From an uncultured Selenomonadales bacterium (GTDB taxonomy: Bacteria > Bacillota > Negativicutes > Selenomonadales > Selenomonadaceae): a DNA stretch of 59,262 bases. Shown here in pieces: positions 7,783 to 16,695 of this stretch (the stretch's first letter is position 1; each line of letters starts with the position of its first letter). A program made the translations under genes and the position numbers. The DNA is taken from NCBI GenBank assembly GCA_947165295.1, contig CAMUZU010000011.1, forward strand, positions 1-59,262. The letters run 5' to 3'. The notes beneath the pieces were generated by a model that saw only the letters and a list, made by a program, of their open reading frames with translations, made no database searches and was not told the DNA's origin.

Positions 7783-8694
7783 TTAAATTTTCAGCTCGCG
7801 ATTGAACTCGTCGACTTCTTCGGGCGTGAACTCCTCGCGCATGGACTTCCAACGGTCGTGCAACCAAAACCACTCGTCGGGGAATTTGCGCACGTGTTGT
7901 TCAATCAGCGTCGCAAGCTTCTGAGTCATCGATTTAATGTCGGCGTGCTTGTCGGCTGAGCGTTCGACAAAAAGCGGCGGCGAAACTTCAAGCGTGTGTG
8001 TGCCGTCGGAATTCTTGTGCATGAACGCGGGGAAAATCGGCACTTTGCGGAAACGCGACATACTCGCCGCGCCCGTCACAAAGTTTGTCGCTTGGTTGAA
8101 AAATTTCACGACAACGCCGTCCGTGCGCCCGACGTCCTGATCCATAATCAAGCCGATAAAATGTCCCGCGTCGAGCAACTTGTACATTTCGCGCACGTCG
8201 TTGCGGTAAGTTATGTGCATGCCGACAAGTTCGCGGTATTCGCAGATGAATTTGTCCGCGCCTTCGGAACGTTGCTTTTTGGCGACGCCGACGAGCGGAA
8301 TGCCGTATTGCGCGAAGGCACCGCCCATGAGTTCCCAGTTGTCGCTGTGACCGGTGGCAATGACTCCGCCGCGTCCCGTCGAGGCAATGTAATTCGTCAA
8401 GTGTTCGAGCCCGACAATTTTAACGTAACTGCGCATGTCGGGTTTGATTTTCGGCAAGGCAAGCACTTCCATAAAAATCGAGCCGAGCTGAACGGAACCT
8501 GCCTTCGCGATACGTGCGGCTTCGTCGTCGTCAACATTCAAACAACGGCGTGCGTTGTCGACGGCGATTCGCTTGCGTTTCGGCGGCAAAATGAGCCACA
8601 ACAAACTTGCCAAAGCGCGCCCGACCGTCAACGAAAATTTCAGCGGCAACAGACAGACCACGCGGCTCAACAGTTTCAAAAGTTTGTATTCGAT
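7783..8694 (-). CDS. LpxL/HtrB-type lipid A acyltransferase
   Basis: About 303 residues. The HSDNWE motif (the HX4D/E active site of lysophospholipid/Kdo2-lipid A acyltransferases) and the later FPAFMH and WFWLHDRWK blocks place it in the LpxL/LpxM family, which adds secondary acyl chains to lipid A at the inner membrane. Implies an outer membrane. Start is unusual: a strong GAGGAGG has no ATG, GTG or TTG in frame behind it, but an ATC nine bases later would give the expected N-terminus EYKLLKLLSRVVCLLP. The nearest ordinary start (TTG at 8715) has no ribosome site. Follows the rhodanese gene closely. Confidence 0.88.
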   Translation of the reverse strand: MEYKLLKLLSRVVCLLPLKFSLTVGRALASLLWLILPPKRKRIAVDNARRCLNVDDDEAARIAKAGSVQLGSIFMEVLALPKIKPDMRSYVKIVGLEHLTNYIASTGRGGVIATGHSDNWELMGGAFAQYGIPLVGVAKKQRSEGADKFICEYRELVGMHITYRNDVREMYKLLDAGHFIGLIMDQDVGRTDGVVVKFFNQATNFVTGAASMSRFRKVPIFPAFMHKNSDGTHTLEVSPPLFVERSADKHADIKSMTQKLATLIEQHVRKFPDEWFWLHDRWKSMREEFTPEEVDEFNRELKI

Positions 8695-8716
8695 TGACGT
8701 TGACCTCCTCGGCAAA

Positions 8717-9109
8717 TTATTTGACTTCGGTACCTTCGACTGCGCCCGTCCAATCGACAAGCCCGCCGAATTCGTAAACGCGTTTGTAACCGTGCTCAAG
8801 CAGAATTTCGGCGGAATCTTCGGCGCGGCGTCCCGTCCAACAGTAAATCAAAATCGTGGCGTCCTTGTCGGGCAACTTGCTGAAATCACCTGCGCGCAGA
8901 TTGTCAATCGGCACGAGCAAAGCGTTCGGCAGGTGACGTTTGTCGAATTCTTCTTTCGTGCGCACGTCCAAAACAATCGCGTCGGGGTTCGACTTCATGA
9001 TTCGCACGGCGTCTTTCTGCGTGATGTGAATGTCGTCCTTGCCGCAAGCCGAAAATAAAATCGCGACGATAACCAAAACTGCAACTGAACAACCGCGTAA
9101 CCATTGCAA
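8717..9109 (-). CDS. Rhodanese-domain lipoprotein
   Basis: 130 residues. Start chosen at TTG with GGAG nine bases upstream, which yields a lipoprotein signal (QWLRG, hydrophobic core, lipobox LFSAC-G); any longer reading would run into the repeat at 9156-9258. One rhodanese domain with the active-site loop CWTGRR and DVRTKEEFD. Single-domain rhodaneses handle sulfane sulfur; as a lipoprotein it would act outside the cytoplasmic membrane. Probably co-transcribed with the acyltransferase. Confidence 0.85.
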   Translation of the reverse strand: MQWLRGCSVAVLVIVAILFSACGKDDIHITQKDAVRIMKSNPDAIVLDVRTKEEFDKRHLPNALLVPIDNLRAGDFSKLPDKDATILIYCWTGRRAEDSAEILLEHGYKRVYEFGGLVDWTGAVEGTEVK

Positions 9110-9155
9110 AATTATCAGCTCCAAAAATTTGACTGCCGCAAGTGAAAATCGAAAT

Positions 9156-9258
9156 CCGGCCGTCATGGATGACGGCCGCTCCGCTTGCGCGTGATACACG
9201 ATGTATCACAGCAAGCGCAGTTTCTTTGGTTACTTTCTTTGCTGCCAAAGAAAGTAAC
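9156..9258 (+). repeat. Three-hairpin repeat, copy b
   Basis: Hairpin 1 at 9158-9177 (GGCCGTCAT/ATGACGGCC), hairpin 2 at 9182-9217 (CGCTTGC and GTGATACA paired with TGTATCAC and GCAAGCG), hairpin 3 at 9229-9258 (GTTACTTTCTTTG-CTGC-CAAAGAAAGTAAC). Read on the minus strand, hairpin 3 starts two bases after the permease-kinase stop codon. It lies between that gene and the rhodanese gene. Confidence 0.9.
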
Positions 9259-9260
9259 GT

Positions 9261-12188
9261 TCAGCGCAAAACCTCCGTGAGTGTTTCAATCATCTTTTGA
9301 ATGTCGAGCGGCTTGGCAATGTGCCCGTCCATGCCCGCATCTTTGGCGGCCTGAATGTCTTCGGTGAAGGCGTTGGCGGTCATTGCGATAATCGGAATTC
9401 GCGCAAGTTTCGGGTCGGCAAGCGCACGGATTTTCGCCGTCGCTTCGTAGCCGTTCATGACGGGCATTTGAACATCCATCAACACCGCGTCGAAATCGCC
9501 GGGCTTCGACGCCGCAACTTTTTCGTAAGCAATCTTGCCGTTTTCGGCCGTGTCCAAACCGAAACCGAATTCCGTCAAAATCAGCGACGCAATTTCGCGG
9601 TTGACTTCGTTGTCTTCGACGAGCAGGAGTTTGACTTTGCTGAAATCAATTTCGCGCTTCGTATCGTCAATCTGCGCGGCGTCGGAAACTTCGTCGGCTT
9701 CGTCGACAATCGGGAAATTCACGCGCACGATAAATTCCGTGCCCTTGCCGAGTTCGGTCTCAACGTCAATCGTGCCGCCCATAAGTTCGACGATGCTTTT
9801 TGTAATCGACATGCCCAAGCCCGTGCCTTGAATGTTGCTGACGGTTCGGTCGCGTTCGTAAGCGGCAAAAACTTTCGCGGCGAATTCGGGCGTCATGCCC
9901 ATGCCGGTATCTTTCACGCGAAGTTCGTAGCTGCCCGTCGTTTCGTTGCCGCCGACTTGTTCAAGCGTGACGGTGACCGAGCCGCCTTCGGGCGTGAATT
10001 TAAACGCATTGCTAATCAGGTTCAGCAAGACGCGGTTAAGTCGCGGCGTGTCGCACATGACGGTTTTGTTCATGACGCGTCCGACGTTGACGACAAACTT
10101 CAAGCCTTTCGTCTCCATTTGCGTAACAAACAAGTCGCGCACTTCGTTGACGGCCTTGACGAGGTTTGACTTCTGCGGGTCGAGTTCCATTTTGCCCGAC
10201 TCAATGCGGCTCATGTCGAGTATGTCGTTAATCAATTCGAGCAGGTGACCGCTTGACGCTTCGATTTTGTCGAGATAATCGCGGGTCGTCGGCGAAAGGT
10301 CGTCTTCCTTCTTGATAAGATTCGTGTAACCGATAATCGCGTTCATTGGCGTGCGGATGTCGTGGCTCATGTTCGACAGGAAAGTTGACTTCGCTTTGTT
10401 CGAGCGTTCGGCCTGGACTTTCTGAACTTCCATGAGTTTTTCGCGCTTCATCATCAAGTTGTAGATGTTGAACATGATAAACAGCGCAATCATAATCAAG
10501 CCCATTTGCATGAGGTTATGCCGCGTCAACGAGTCGCTGACGTGTTCCATTTGATTTTGCAGGTAGTATTGCGAATCGGCTTTTTCAATTTCGGTCGGAG
10601 GCATGCCGTGTTCGTTAAGTTCTTCGGTGTAATATTCGCTCAAGTTGCTCAAGACGGCTTTGGCACTGTCGCTGGTCGCCTCGCGCACCCACAGCATCGA
10701 CGTAAAAAATATCAGGAACAGCAACGCAATCCACGAGATTGTTGACTGCCCGAAGCGTCGAAATTCCGTGTCGCGCTGAAAGATGTAGCGGAAGAACGCG
10801 AATCCGAGTATGCTCCACAGAATCAAAATCAGGTAACTTTCGGTCGTCATTGCGCTGACCGTCCAGGCGTTGGGCACCATGAAGTACACGAAAAAAATCA
10901 GCGACACGACGCAACCGACAATGCCCGTCACCTGCGGCAGGCCGAGTCCGAGTTTGCGGGCGACGATTAACGCGACGAGTGATGTGTACGTGTAATCGAT
11001 TGTCGCGCCGATTGTGTTCACGTCGATAATCCACGCGATAGCCGTTCGTCCGAGAAACGGTATCGGCAAACTCAACAGCATGATAAAAAGTACGGCGTTG
11101 CGCGGCGTGTGATTTTCGCTCAACTTGCCGAACCACGCGGGAAGTAAATCGTCACGCGTCAAAGCGTAAATCAGTCGGCTTGCGGCAATGTAATTTCCGA
11201 CAAGTCCGGTTATGACGCCCGACACGCACGTTGCCGCCAAAATCACAAGACCCGTGTCGCCCAAAAAATATTTCACGGAATAGAACGTCGGCAAGCCCGC
11301 AAGTCCTTCGTAGCTGCCGAGGTTGTTGATGTATTCGCCCCACGTCGCGCAAGGCGGAGGCAACGTCGCAACCGCCAACAACGTCAAAAACGTGTAAGCC
11401 AACGCCGCCGCAACTACCGCGCAGAAAAGTATCGCGAACGTTTTTTTGACCGAAAACGTGAAACCTTCCGCCGACTGCGAAATTGACTCGAAGCCGACGA
11501 ACGCCCACGGCGCAAGCACGACAATTCCGAAGACCGCCGCAAACGAACTGCCTTCAGCGGGCGGGAAATCGGGCTTTATCGCGAAGATGTCAACGCCGCT
11601 CGACAAAACCGCGCCGATACCAATCAGCACGCCGCCGAACAGAATTATCGCGCAGACCGTTTGAACTCGTGCCGCCAACTTGCCGCCGTACATGCAGACC
11701 GCTCCGAAAATCCACAGCGCGCCCAAACTCAACAGCACTTCGCCAAGGTAAATGTCGTAGCCCGCGATTGTGTAATGGAAGCCGAATTGGAACGTGTCGC
11801 CCAGCAAGTTTCGGAAGATGAGCGGCAAGGCGGTCGCGTTCGCCCAAATTATCGCGATGTAAACCAGAATCAAAAACCACGAACTCAGAAAGCCGTGGTC
11901 GTAGCCCAAAACTTTTTTCGCGTATGAATAAGTGCCGCCCGCGTCGGGGTAGCGATTCATCATGAAGTGATAGTTGTAGCCGATAATCAGCATGATGATT
12001 CCGCCGACAGCCATACCCAGCGCAGTACCGAGAGGGCCGCCAATCGGAAGAAACGTCGTGCCCGGCATGACGAACGCGCCCCAGCCGACTGCGCAACCGA
12101 ATGACAGTGCCCAAACGTTCAGCGGCGACAAATACGGTTTCAACTGTGTGTCCTCTGCTTTGCCCATGAATGAGACCCGAACTCCCAT
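9261..12188 (-). CDS. Amino-acid permease fused to a hybrid histidine kinase and receiver
   Basis: About 975 residues. Residues about 15-440 are an APC-superfamily amino acid transporter (GWGAFVMPG near the start, about 12 membrane segments). Two further membrane segments, an outside loop of about 75 residues and another membrane segment lead to a HisKA domain (SNMSHDIRTPMNAI, phospho-His near 609), an HATPase (LISNAFKFT, DTGMGM, GTGLGMSI) and a receiver with phospho-Asp near 905 (LMDVQMPVMNG). No HPt or output domain is present and no response regulator is adjacent, so its partner is unknown. By analogy with CbrA-type transporter kinases it may sense a transported amino acid. Start ATG; a TTG one codon upstream is possible. 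Confidence 0.9.
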   Translation of the reverse strand: MGVRVSFMGKAEDTQLKPYLSPLNVWALSFGCAVGWGAFVMPGTTFLPIGGPLGTALGMAVGGIIMLIIGYNYHFMMNRYPDAGGTYSYAKKVLGYDHGFLSSWFLILVYIAIIWANATALPLIFRNLLGDTFQFGFHYTIAGYDIYLGEVLLSLGALWIFGAVCMYGGKLAARVQTVCAIILFGGVLIGIGAVLSSGVDIFAIKPDFPPAEGSSFAAVFGIVVLAPWAFVGFESISQSAEGFTFSVKKTFAILFCAVVAAALAYTFLTLLAVATLPPPCATWGEYINNLGSYEGLAGLPTFYSVKYFLGDTGLVILAATCVSGVITGLVGNYIAASRLIYALTRDDLLPAWFGKLSENHTPRNAVLFIMLLSLPIPFLGRTAIAWIIDVNTIGATIDYTYTSLVALIVARKLGLGLPQVTGIVGCVVSLIFFVYFMVPNAWTVSAMTTESYLILILWSILGFAFFRYIFQRDTEFRRFGQSTISWIALLFLIFFTSMLWVREATSDSAKAVLSNLSEYYTEELNEHGMPPTEIEKADSQYYLQNQMEHVSDSLTRHNLMQMGLIMIALFIMFNIYNLMMKREKLMEVQKVQAERSNKAKSTFLSNMSHDIRTPMNAIIGYTNLIKKEDDLSPTTRDYLDKIEASSGHLLELINDILDMSRIESGKMELDPQKSNLVKAVNEVRDLFVTQMETKGLKFVVNVGRVMNKTVMCDTPRLNRVLLNLISNAFKFTPEGGSVTVTLEQVGGNETTGSYELRVKDTGMGMTPEFAAKVFAAYERDRTVSNIQGTGLGMSITKSIVELMGGTIDVETELGKGTEFIVRVNFPIVDEADEVSDAAQIDDTKREIDFSKVKLLLVEDNEVNREIASLILTEFGFGLDTAENGKIAYEKVAASKPGDFDAVLMDVQMPVMNGYEATAKIRALADPKLARIPIIAMTANAFTEDIQAAKDAGMDGHIAKPLDIQKMIETLTEVLR

Positions 12189-12207
12189 CAAGAAAATTTT
12201 CCTTGCA

Positions 12208-12235
12208 ATTATACACGAATGCAGGTTAAAGTAAA
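12208..12235 (-). promoter_or_regulatory. Sigma-70-type promoter for the permease-kinase
   Basis: Perfect TATAAT on the minus strand with TTTACT 16 bases upstream (four of six matches). The -10 ends about 20 bases before the ATG, leaving a short leader that contains AAGGA. Confidence 0.6.
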
Positions 12236-12265
12236 GTTGACGATTGGTTGACGGAGGTAATTTTT

Positions 12266-13276
12266 ATGCGCATTTGGTTTAATCATTGGTTTTCGACGGC
12301 GTACCACTTAATCAACTTGATTCGCGACGGCAACCCCGATTTTCGATTCGTCGGCTCGAACAAAAACGACTTCGCGATTTACAAGCGCGCCTGCGACGAA
12401 TGGTTTCGTGAGCCCGAAAAAATTTCCGACGGCGATTACGTCGATTGGTGCGTTGACTTCTGCCGCGAACGGGCGATTGATGTTTTCGTCCCGCGCAGGG
12501 CTTTGACGGCGATTGCTCAACGTCGCGGCGAATTTGAATCAATCGGCGTGAAAGTTTTGGTCGGGCGCGACGGTCGCTTGATGAAAATTCTTGACGACAA
12601 AGTTGCCACGTACGAATTCATGTCGGCGGGCGGGCTTGACGAAATTGTTCCGCCGCATCGACTTGCAAAAAGTTTTGCGGAGTTTGTGACGGCTTGCGAC
12701 GCGCTCAAGACTTCGACGAACCGCGTTTGTTACAAGCTTGCCGTCGACGAAGGCGCGACGACGTTCCGCGTGATTGACGATTCGCTCGAAAACATTTCCG
12801 CGTTGCACAATATGCCGAACATGAAAGTCACCCGTGCCGCCGCCGAAAAAATTTTGTCACGCTACGACTTCAAAATTCCGCTGATTGTCATGCCGTACTT
12901 GAGCGGCCGCGAAGTCAGCGTTGATTGCCTGTCGACGCCGCAGGGAAATATCGTCGTGCCGCGCTTCAAGACGAACGGTCGCTTCAGCGAAATAAAATTC
13001 GACGACGAAATAATTTCCGTCGCCGAAAAGATTTTGACGTTATTGAAACTCGACGTGCCCGCGAACATACAGTTCCGCTTCGACGGCGAAAAATTTTTCC
13101 TGCTCGAAATTAACCCGCGCATGTCGGGCGGTCTGCAACTGTCGTGTCTCGGCGCGCAGGTGAACATTCCCGACGTGGCGATTAATCAGTTGCTCGGCGT
13201 CGAAAAAGTTTGGCAGTTGACCGCGAAGAAATTCTGCCGCGTCGCACACATTGAAACGCCGATTGTCATTGACTGA
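12266..13276 (+). CDS. ATP-grasp domain protein
   Basis: 336 residues. Start at the ATG giving MRIWFNHWF, with GGAGG eight bases upstream. The C-terminal half has ATP-grasp hallmarks: a glycine-rich GREVSVDCL strand and the metal-binding LLEINPRMSGG near residue 290. Resembles carbamoyl-phosphate-synthase/D-Ala ligase-type enzymes that join a carboxylate to an amine through an acylphosphate. The substrate is not identifiable. Its 3' end overlaps the convergent DUF4931 gene by 11 bases. Confidence 0.82.
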   Translation: MRIWFNHWFSTAYHLINLIRDGNPDFRFVGSNKNDFAIYKRACDEWFREPEKISDGDYVDWCVDFCRERAIDVFVPRRALTAIAQRRGEFESIGVKVLVGRDGRLMKILDDKVATYEFMSAGGLDEIVPPHRLAKSFAEFVTACDALKTSTNRVCYKLAVDEGATTFRVIDDSLENISALHNMPNMKVTRAAAEKILSRYDFKIPLIVMPYLSGREVSVDCLSTPQGNIVVPRFKTNGRFSEIKFDDEIISVAEKILTLLKLDVPANIQFRFDGEKFFLLEINPRMSGGLQLSCLGAQVNIPDVAINQLLGVEKVWQLTAKKFCRVAHIETPIVID

Positions 13277-14030
13277 AATACATTTCGCGAATTTCGGCGG
13301 CAACGCGCTCGACATTGTTCGGCAGGAAGTGTATGTTGTAGCCGACGAAGTAAGGACTCGTGACGTAGCGCGACATTATCTTAGCGAAGATCTTTCCGTC
13401 GCCGCGGTAGAAGAAAATGTTGTAGCTGGTCGTGCGCTTGTTGAAAAAATTTTTGACGTAATGCACGCCGACTTGAATAAAATCCGCCAACGCGTCAAGA
13501 CTTCCGCCGCGTTCGACGACAACATTAAATTCGCCGAAACCGACACGCGGGCAGGTCGACGCATTGAACTCGACGCCGTCACGACTCGCAATGACCACGC
13601 CGCGAAGTTCCGCCTCGTCGAAGAGCAAATCGCTGTTCAGGCGCGGGAAGCCGACAAGTTGCATGTGCGGATGTCGAATCGTGCCGCCGCTCATGACGCC
13701 GTAATTTTTGAAGAACAGAACTTCCGCGTACCTGTTCGACGCCAAAAGATTTTGCCAGTGACGAACGCCCGTCTTTATGACGCGGCGCATTTTTTCTTGC
13801 GGATAATCGGGCATGTCAAGTTCGCAGTCGCGCCCTTCAATCAAAACGAATTGGTCGGCGCCTTCGATGACGTTGTACTTGTTGCGCAGAAAAATTATGT
13901 CGCCGTCGGTCTCTATAATGTCGGTCAAGTGTTCCACGTCGCAGAACGGGCAGGCGGCCTCGGCGTGAACAAGATTTTCGGGCTTCGTCTTGCCGATGTC
14001 TGTGTTGAACTTTACAAGGTTGATGTCCAC
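13266..14030 (-). CDS. DUF4931 (HIT/GalT-like) protein
   Basis: 254 residues. CPFCDVEHL near the N-terminus and HPHMQLVGFP mid-protein resemble the zinc site and the active-site histidine triad of galactose-1-phosphate uridylyltransferase/HIT proteins, as in DUF4931. A nucleotidyl-transfer or hydrolysis role is plausible but unproven. GTG start with GGGGAGG eight bases upstream. Lies 21 bases after the MBL-fold gene, likely the same transcript. Confidence 0.75.
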   Translation of the reverse strand: MDINLVKFNTDIGKTKPENLVHAEAACPFCDVEHLTDIIETDGDIIFLRNKYNVIEGADQFVLIEGRDCELDMPDYPQEKMRRVIKTGVRHWQNLLASNRYAEVLFFKNYGVMSGGTIRHPHMQLVGFPRLNSDLLFDEAELRGVVIASRDGVEFNASTCPRVGFGEFNVVVERGGSLDALADFIQVGVHYVKNFFNKRTTSYNIFFYRGDGKIFAKIMSRYVTSPYFVGYNIHFLPNNVERVAAEIREMYFSQ

Positions 14031-14051
14031 GCAGAGTGCCTCCCCAATGAA

Positions 14052-14837
14052 TCAAAATTCCAAAGTCTCGCCGTCGGCGGGCATGAAATATTCGATGCCG
14101 CGTTTTGCCAAAAGTCCGCGCATGTCGTGGCGGGTAATCGTTGCGTGCGCGACGTTGTCCATGTGCGAAACGACAATCTGCGCGTTCGGCAAAGTTTGGC
14201 GGATGCAGTCAATGTCTTCGTCGTTCATGATTAATCGCCCGTAGCCGACAAGTTCAGCCGCGCAGGCGTTGACAATCACAACGTCGGGTTGAAATTTTTT
14301 CAACGAACTTTGCACGCCGTCGAACCAAATTGAATCGCCGACAAGATACAAAGTCTTTTCGTTCGGCGCGGTAAAAATTATTCCGCACGCGTCGCCGCAA
14401 GGATTAATCGTCCCGTGACGCGCAGGCGTCTTCGTGAGCTTGACGTCGCCCAAAATTTTTCCGTCGAGCAAGTCAACCGTCGCGAAACCCGAACGCTTGA
14501 AGACTTCGGCGTCAGCTGAATTCTGCACGAACAGCGGAACGTTTTTGTCGAGCGGCGCGCCAACCGTCCCGTCGGGCGACATGTCGACGTGGTCGGGGTG
14601 AATGTGCGTCACGACGTAAAAATCCACGCCGCGCAGAATTTCTTCGACACTCGCGGGCAAGTCGCATATCGGCATGAGAATTTCTTCGCGGACGGGGTCG
14701 GGCGTGCTGAACGGTTTGCCGGGCAGGTCGACGAACGAACCGAACTTGTGCTTGTCGACGAGCCACGGGTCAACGAGAAAAGTTTTCCCGCCGAAAGTCA
14801 GCTTGAGCGTCGCGTTGCGAATCTGCGTAATCTTCAA
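14052..14837 (-). CDS. MBL-fold metal-dependent hydrolase (UlaG-like)
   Basis: 261 residues. THIHPDHVDM is the metal-binding HxHxDH motif; LVGDS and a late SHMDN give the remaining ligands. The arrangement resembles the UlaG/L-ascorbate-6-phosphate lactonase-like branch, but the substrate is unknown. TTG start chosen because GGAGG precedes it by eight bases; a TATAAT lies about 24 bases further upstream. First gene of a two-gene unit with DUF4931. Confidence 0.82.
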   Translation of the reverse strand: MKITQIRNATLKLTFGGKTFLVDPWLVDKHKFGSFVDLPGKPFSTPDPVREEILMPICDLPASVEEILRGVDFYVVTHIHPDHVDMSPDGTVGAPLDKNVPLFVQNSADAEVFKRSGFATVDLLDGKILGDVKLTKTPARHGTINPCGDACGIIFTAPNEKTLYLVGDSIWFDGVQSSLKKFQPDVVIVNACAAELVGYGRLIMNDEDIDCIRQTLPNAQIVVSHMDNVAHATITRHDMRGLLAKRGIEYFMPADGETLEF

Positions 14838-14927
14838 GTCAATCGCCTCCGTTTTGAAAGGATTATAACACACGGCGGCGAAGATAGCTAACAACTCAAA
14901 CTCAACCCCCGAAACGGACGGTGCACA

Positions 14928-16550
14928 ATGGCTGAAACAAAATCGAGCGAAAAATTTCTCAAGGGCACGTTCATCTTGACGATCGCAAGTTTCGTCGTCA
15001 AAGTTATCGGCTCGCTGAATTGGATTTTCGTCTCAAGAATACTCGGCGGCGAAGGCATCGGGCTTTATCAAATGGCGTTCCCGATTTACTTCTTCGCAAT
15101 GACGGTCTCGCAAGCGGGCGTTCCCGTGGCAATTTCAATCATCACGGCGGAGCGCGTCGCGTTGAACGACATTTACGGAGCGCGAAGAGTTTTCCGAATC
15201 TCAATGCTGCTCATGCTGTTGACGGGAATAATTTTCTCGTTGCTTACGTATTTTTCTGCGCGGTGGCTGATTGACTTGCAATTTATCCGTGACCCGCGGG
15301 CTTACATGTCGGTTGTGGCACTTGCGCCGACGGTTTTTTTCGTGACGTTTCTTGCCTCGTCGCGTGGATATTTGCAAGGTTGGCAACGCATGACGCCGAC
15401 GGCGGTCAGCCAAATCGTCGAACAAATTTTCCGCGTGATAACAATGATTGTGCTTGCAGATTTACTCATGCCTTGGGGACTTGATTACGCGGCGGCGGGC
15501 GCAAGTCTCGGAGCTTTGGCGGGCGCGGTCACGGGCTTAATCGTGCTGGTTTACTTCCACATCAAATTGAATCGCGACATCGAACGGACTTACGGCGTCG
15601 ACCTGAAACCTTCGCCGACAGCCGAACGTGAGCCGACGTTTTCAATCATCAAGCGGATATTCAAGTTGGCGTTGCCGGTGAGCGCGGCGTCAATCATGTT
15701 GCCCGTCGTGTCGAATTTGGACTTGATGATTGTCCCGCAGCGTTTGGAAGTGGCGGGTTACTCGGTTCGTCAAGCGACGGAGCTTTTCGGTTACTTGACG
15801 GGTATGGCTGTTCCGCTGGTGAACTTGGCGACGATTTTGACGGCTTCGCTTGCGGTATCAATCGTGCCTGCAATTTCGGAGGCGCGGGCACTCAAAGACA
15901 CGGCGCGAATCTTTCGACAGACTGCGGCGGCGGTGAGAATCTCAAACTTCGTGTGCTTCCCCGCGTTCGTGATTGTGTTCTTCCTTGCGACGCCGATATC
16001 GAGTTTGATTTACAACGCACCGGGCGCGGGCGATGCGGTCATGATTTCCGCCGTGTCGATAATCTTGCTCGGACTTCACCAGGTGTCGACGGGCGTTCTT
16101 CAAGGACTCGGACACACGACAATTCCGATGGTCAACATGATTCTTGCGGCGGCGGCTAAAGTTGCGCTCAACTGGACTTTGACGGCAATGCCCGCACTCG
16201 GAATTATGGGCGCGGCTTGGGCGACGGCGGCGGACATGGGCGTTGCGGCGTTCATCAACCTGTATTTCATCTACAAGTACATTGGTTACAAAATCGAACT
16301 CGGTCAGCTGTTCAAGACAATTTGCGCGGCGGCGGTCATGTCGGTCGTCGTGAAGTTCTTTTACGAATTGACGGCGGCTCAATGGCACGTGGAAATTTTC
16401 TCGACGTTCGGCGCGGTTATCGTCGGTTGCGTGGTTTACCTTGCGACGTTGGCATTAATCGGCGGCGTGCTTGAAGAAGACATGGCGCGAATTCCGCTCG
16501 TCGGCAAGTTCGCCACGAAAGTTTTCCGTCGCCTGGGAATTTTTAAGTGA
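14928..16550 (+). CDS. SpoVB/MurJ-like polysaccharide flippase
   Basis: 540 residues, about 14 membrane segments. N-terminal GTFILTIASFVVKVIGSLNWIFVSRILG and EGIGLYQMAFP are typical of the SpoVB branch of the MOP exporter superfamily, which contains lipid II and oligosaccharide flippases. A role in moving a lipid-linked peptidoglycan or surface glycan precursor across the inner membrane is inferred. The ribosome site is weak. A copy of the three-hairpin repeat begins seven bases after the stop. Confidence 0.88.
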   Translation: MAETKSSEKFLKGTFILTIASFVVKVIGSLNWIFVSRILGGEGIGLYQMAFPIYFFAMTVSQAGVPVAISIITAERVALNDIYGARRVFRISMLLMLLTGIIFSLLTYFSARWLIDLQFIRDPRAYMSVVALAPTVFFVTFLASSRGYLQGWQRMTPTAVSQIVEQIFRVITMIVLADLLMPWGLDYAAAGASLGALAGAVTGLIVLVYFHIKLNRDIERTYGVDLKPSPTAEREPTFSIIKRIFKLALPVSAASIMLPVVSNLDLMIVPQRLEVAGYSVRQATELFGYLTGMAVPLVNLATILTASLAVSIVPAISEARALKDTARIFRQTAAAVRISNFVCFPAFVIVFFLATPISSLIYNAPGAGDAVMISAVSIILLGLHQVSTGVLQGLGHTTIPMVNMILAAAAKVALNWTLTAMPALGIMGAAWATAADMGVAAFINLYFIYKYIGYKIELGQLFKTICAAAVMSVVVKFFYELTAAQWHVEIFSTFGAVIVGCVVYLATLALIGGVLEEDMARIPLVGKFATKVFRRLGIFK

Positions 16551-16557
16551 ACTGTTC

Positions 16558-16663
16558 GTTACTTTCTTTTGGCAGCAAAAGAAAGTAACCAAAGAAAACT
16601 GCGCTTGCTGTGATACATCCTGTATCACGCGCAAGCGGTTTGGCCGTCATCCATGACGGCCGG
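16558..16663 (-). repeat. Three-hairpin repeat, copy c (inverted)
   Basis: Reverse orientation to copy b: hairpin 3 at 16558-16589 (stem GTTACTTTCTTTTG, loop GCAG), hairpin 2 at 16602-16637, hairpin 1 at 16642-16661. Hairpin 3 follows the SpoVB-like stop codon closely, and bases after hairpin 1 (GTTACCGTTGCAG) match those after copies a and f, extending the element. Confidence 0.9.
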
Positions 16664-16695
16664 TTACCGTTGCAGCTGTGAGGTCAGCTCAAGTC

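Noticed and set aside
9110-9199. Longer rhodanese N-terminus
   Set aside because: It would be encoded by the three-hairpin repeat and would bury the lipoprotein signal.
12248-12265. Upstream start of the ATP-grasp gene
   Set aside because: The GGAGG site lies between that start and the ATG at 12266, so the downstream ATG fits.
16558-16663. Copies b, c and f as ordinary rho-independent terminators
   Set aside because: Hairpin 3 is strong but no T-run follows it in the direction of the upstream gene.
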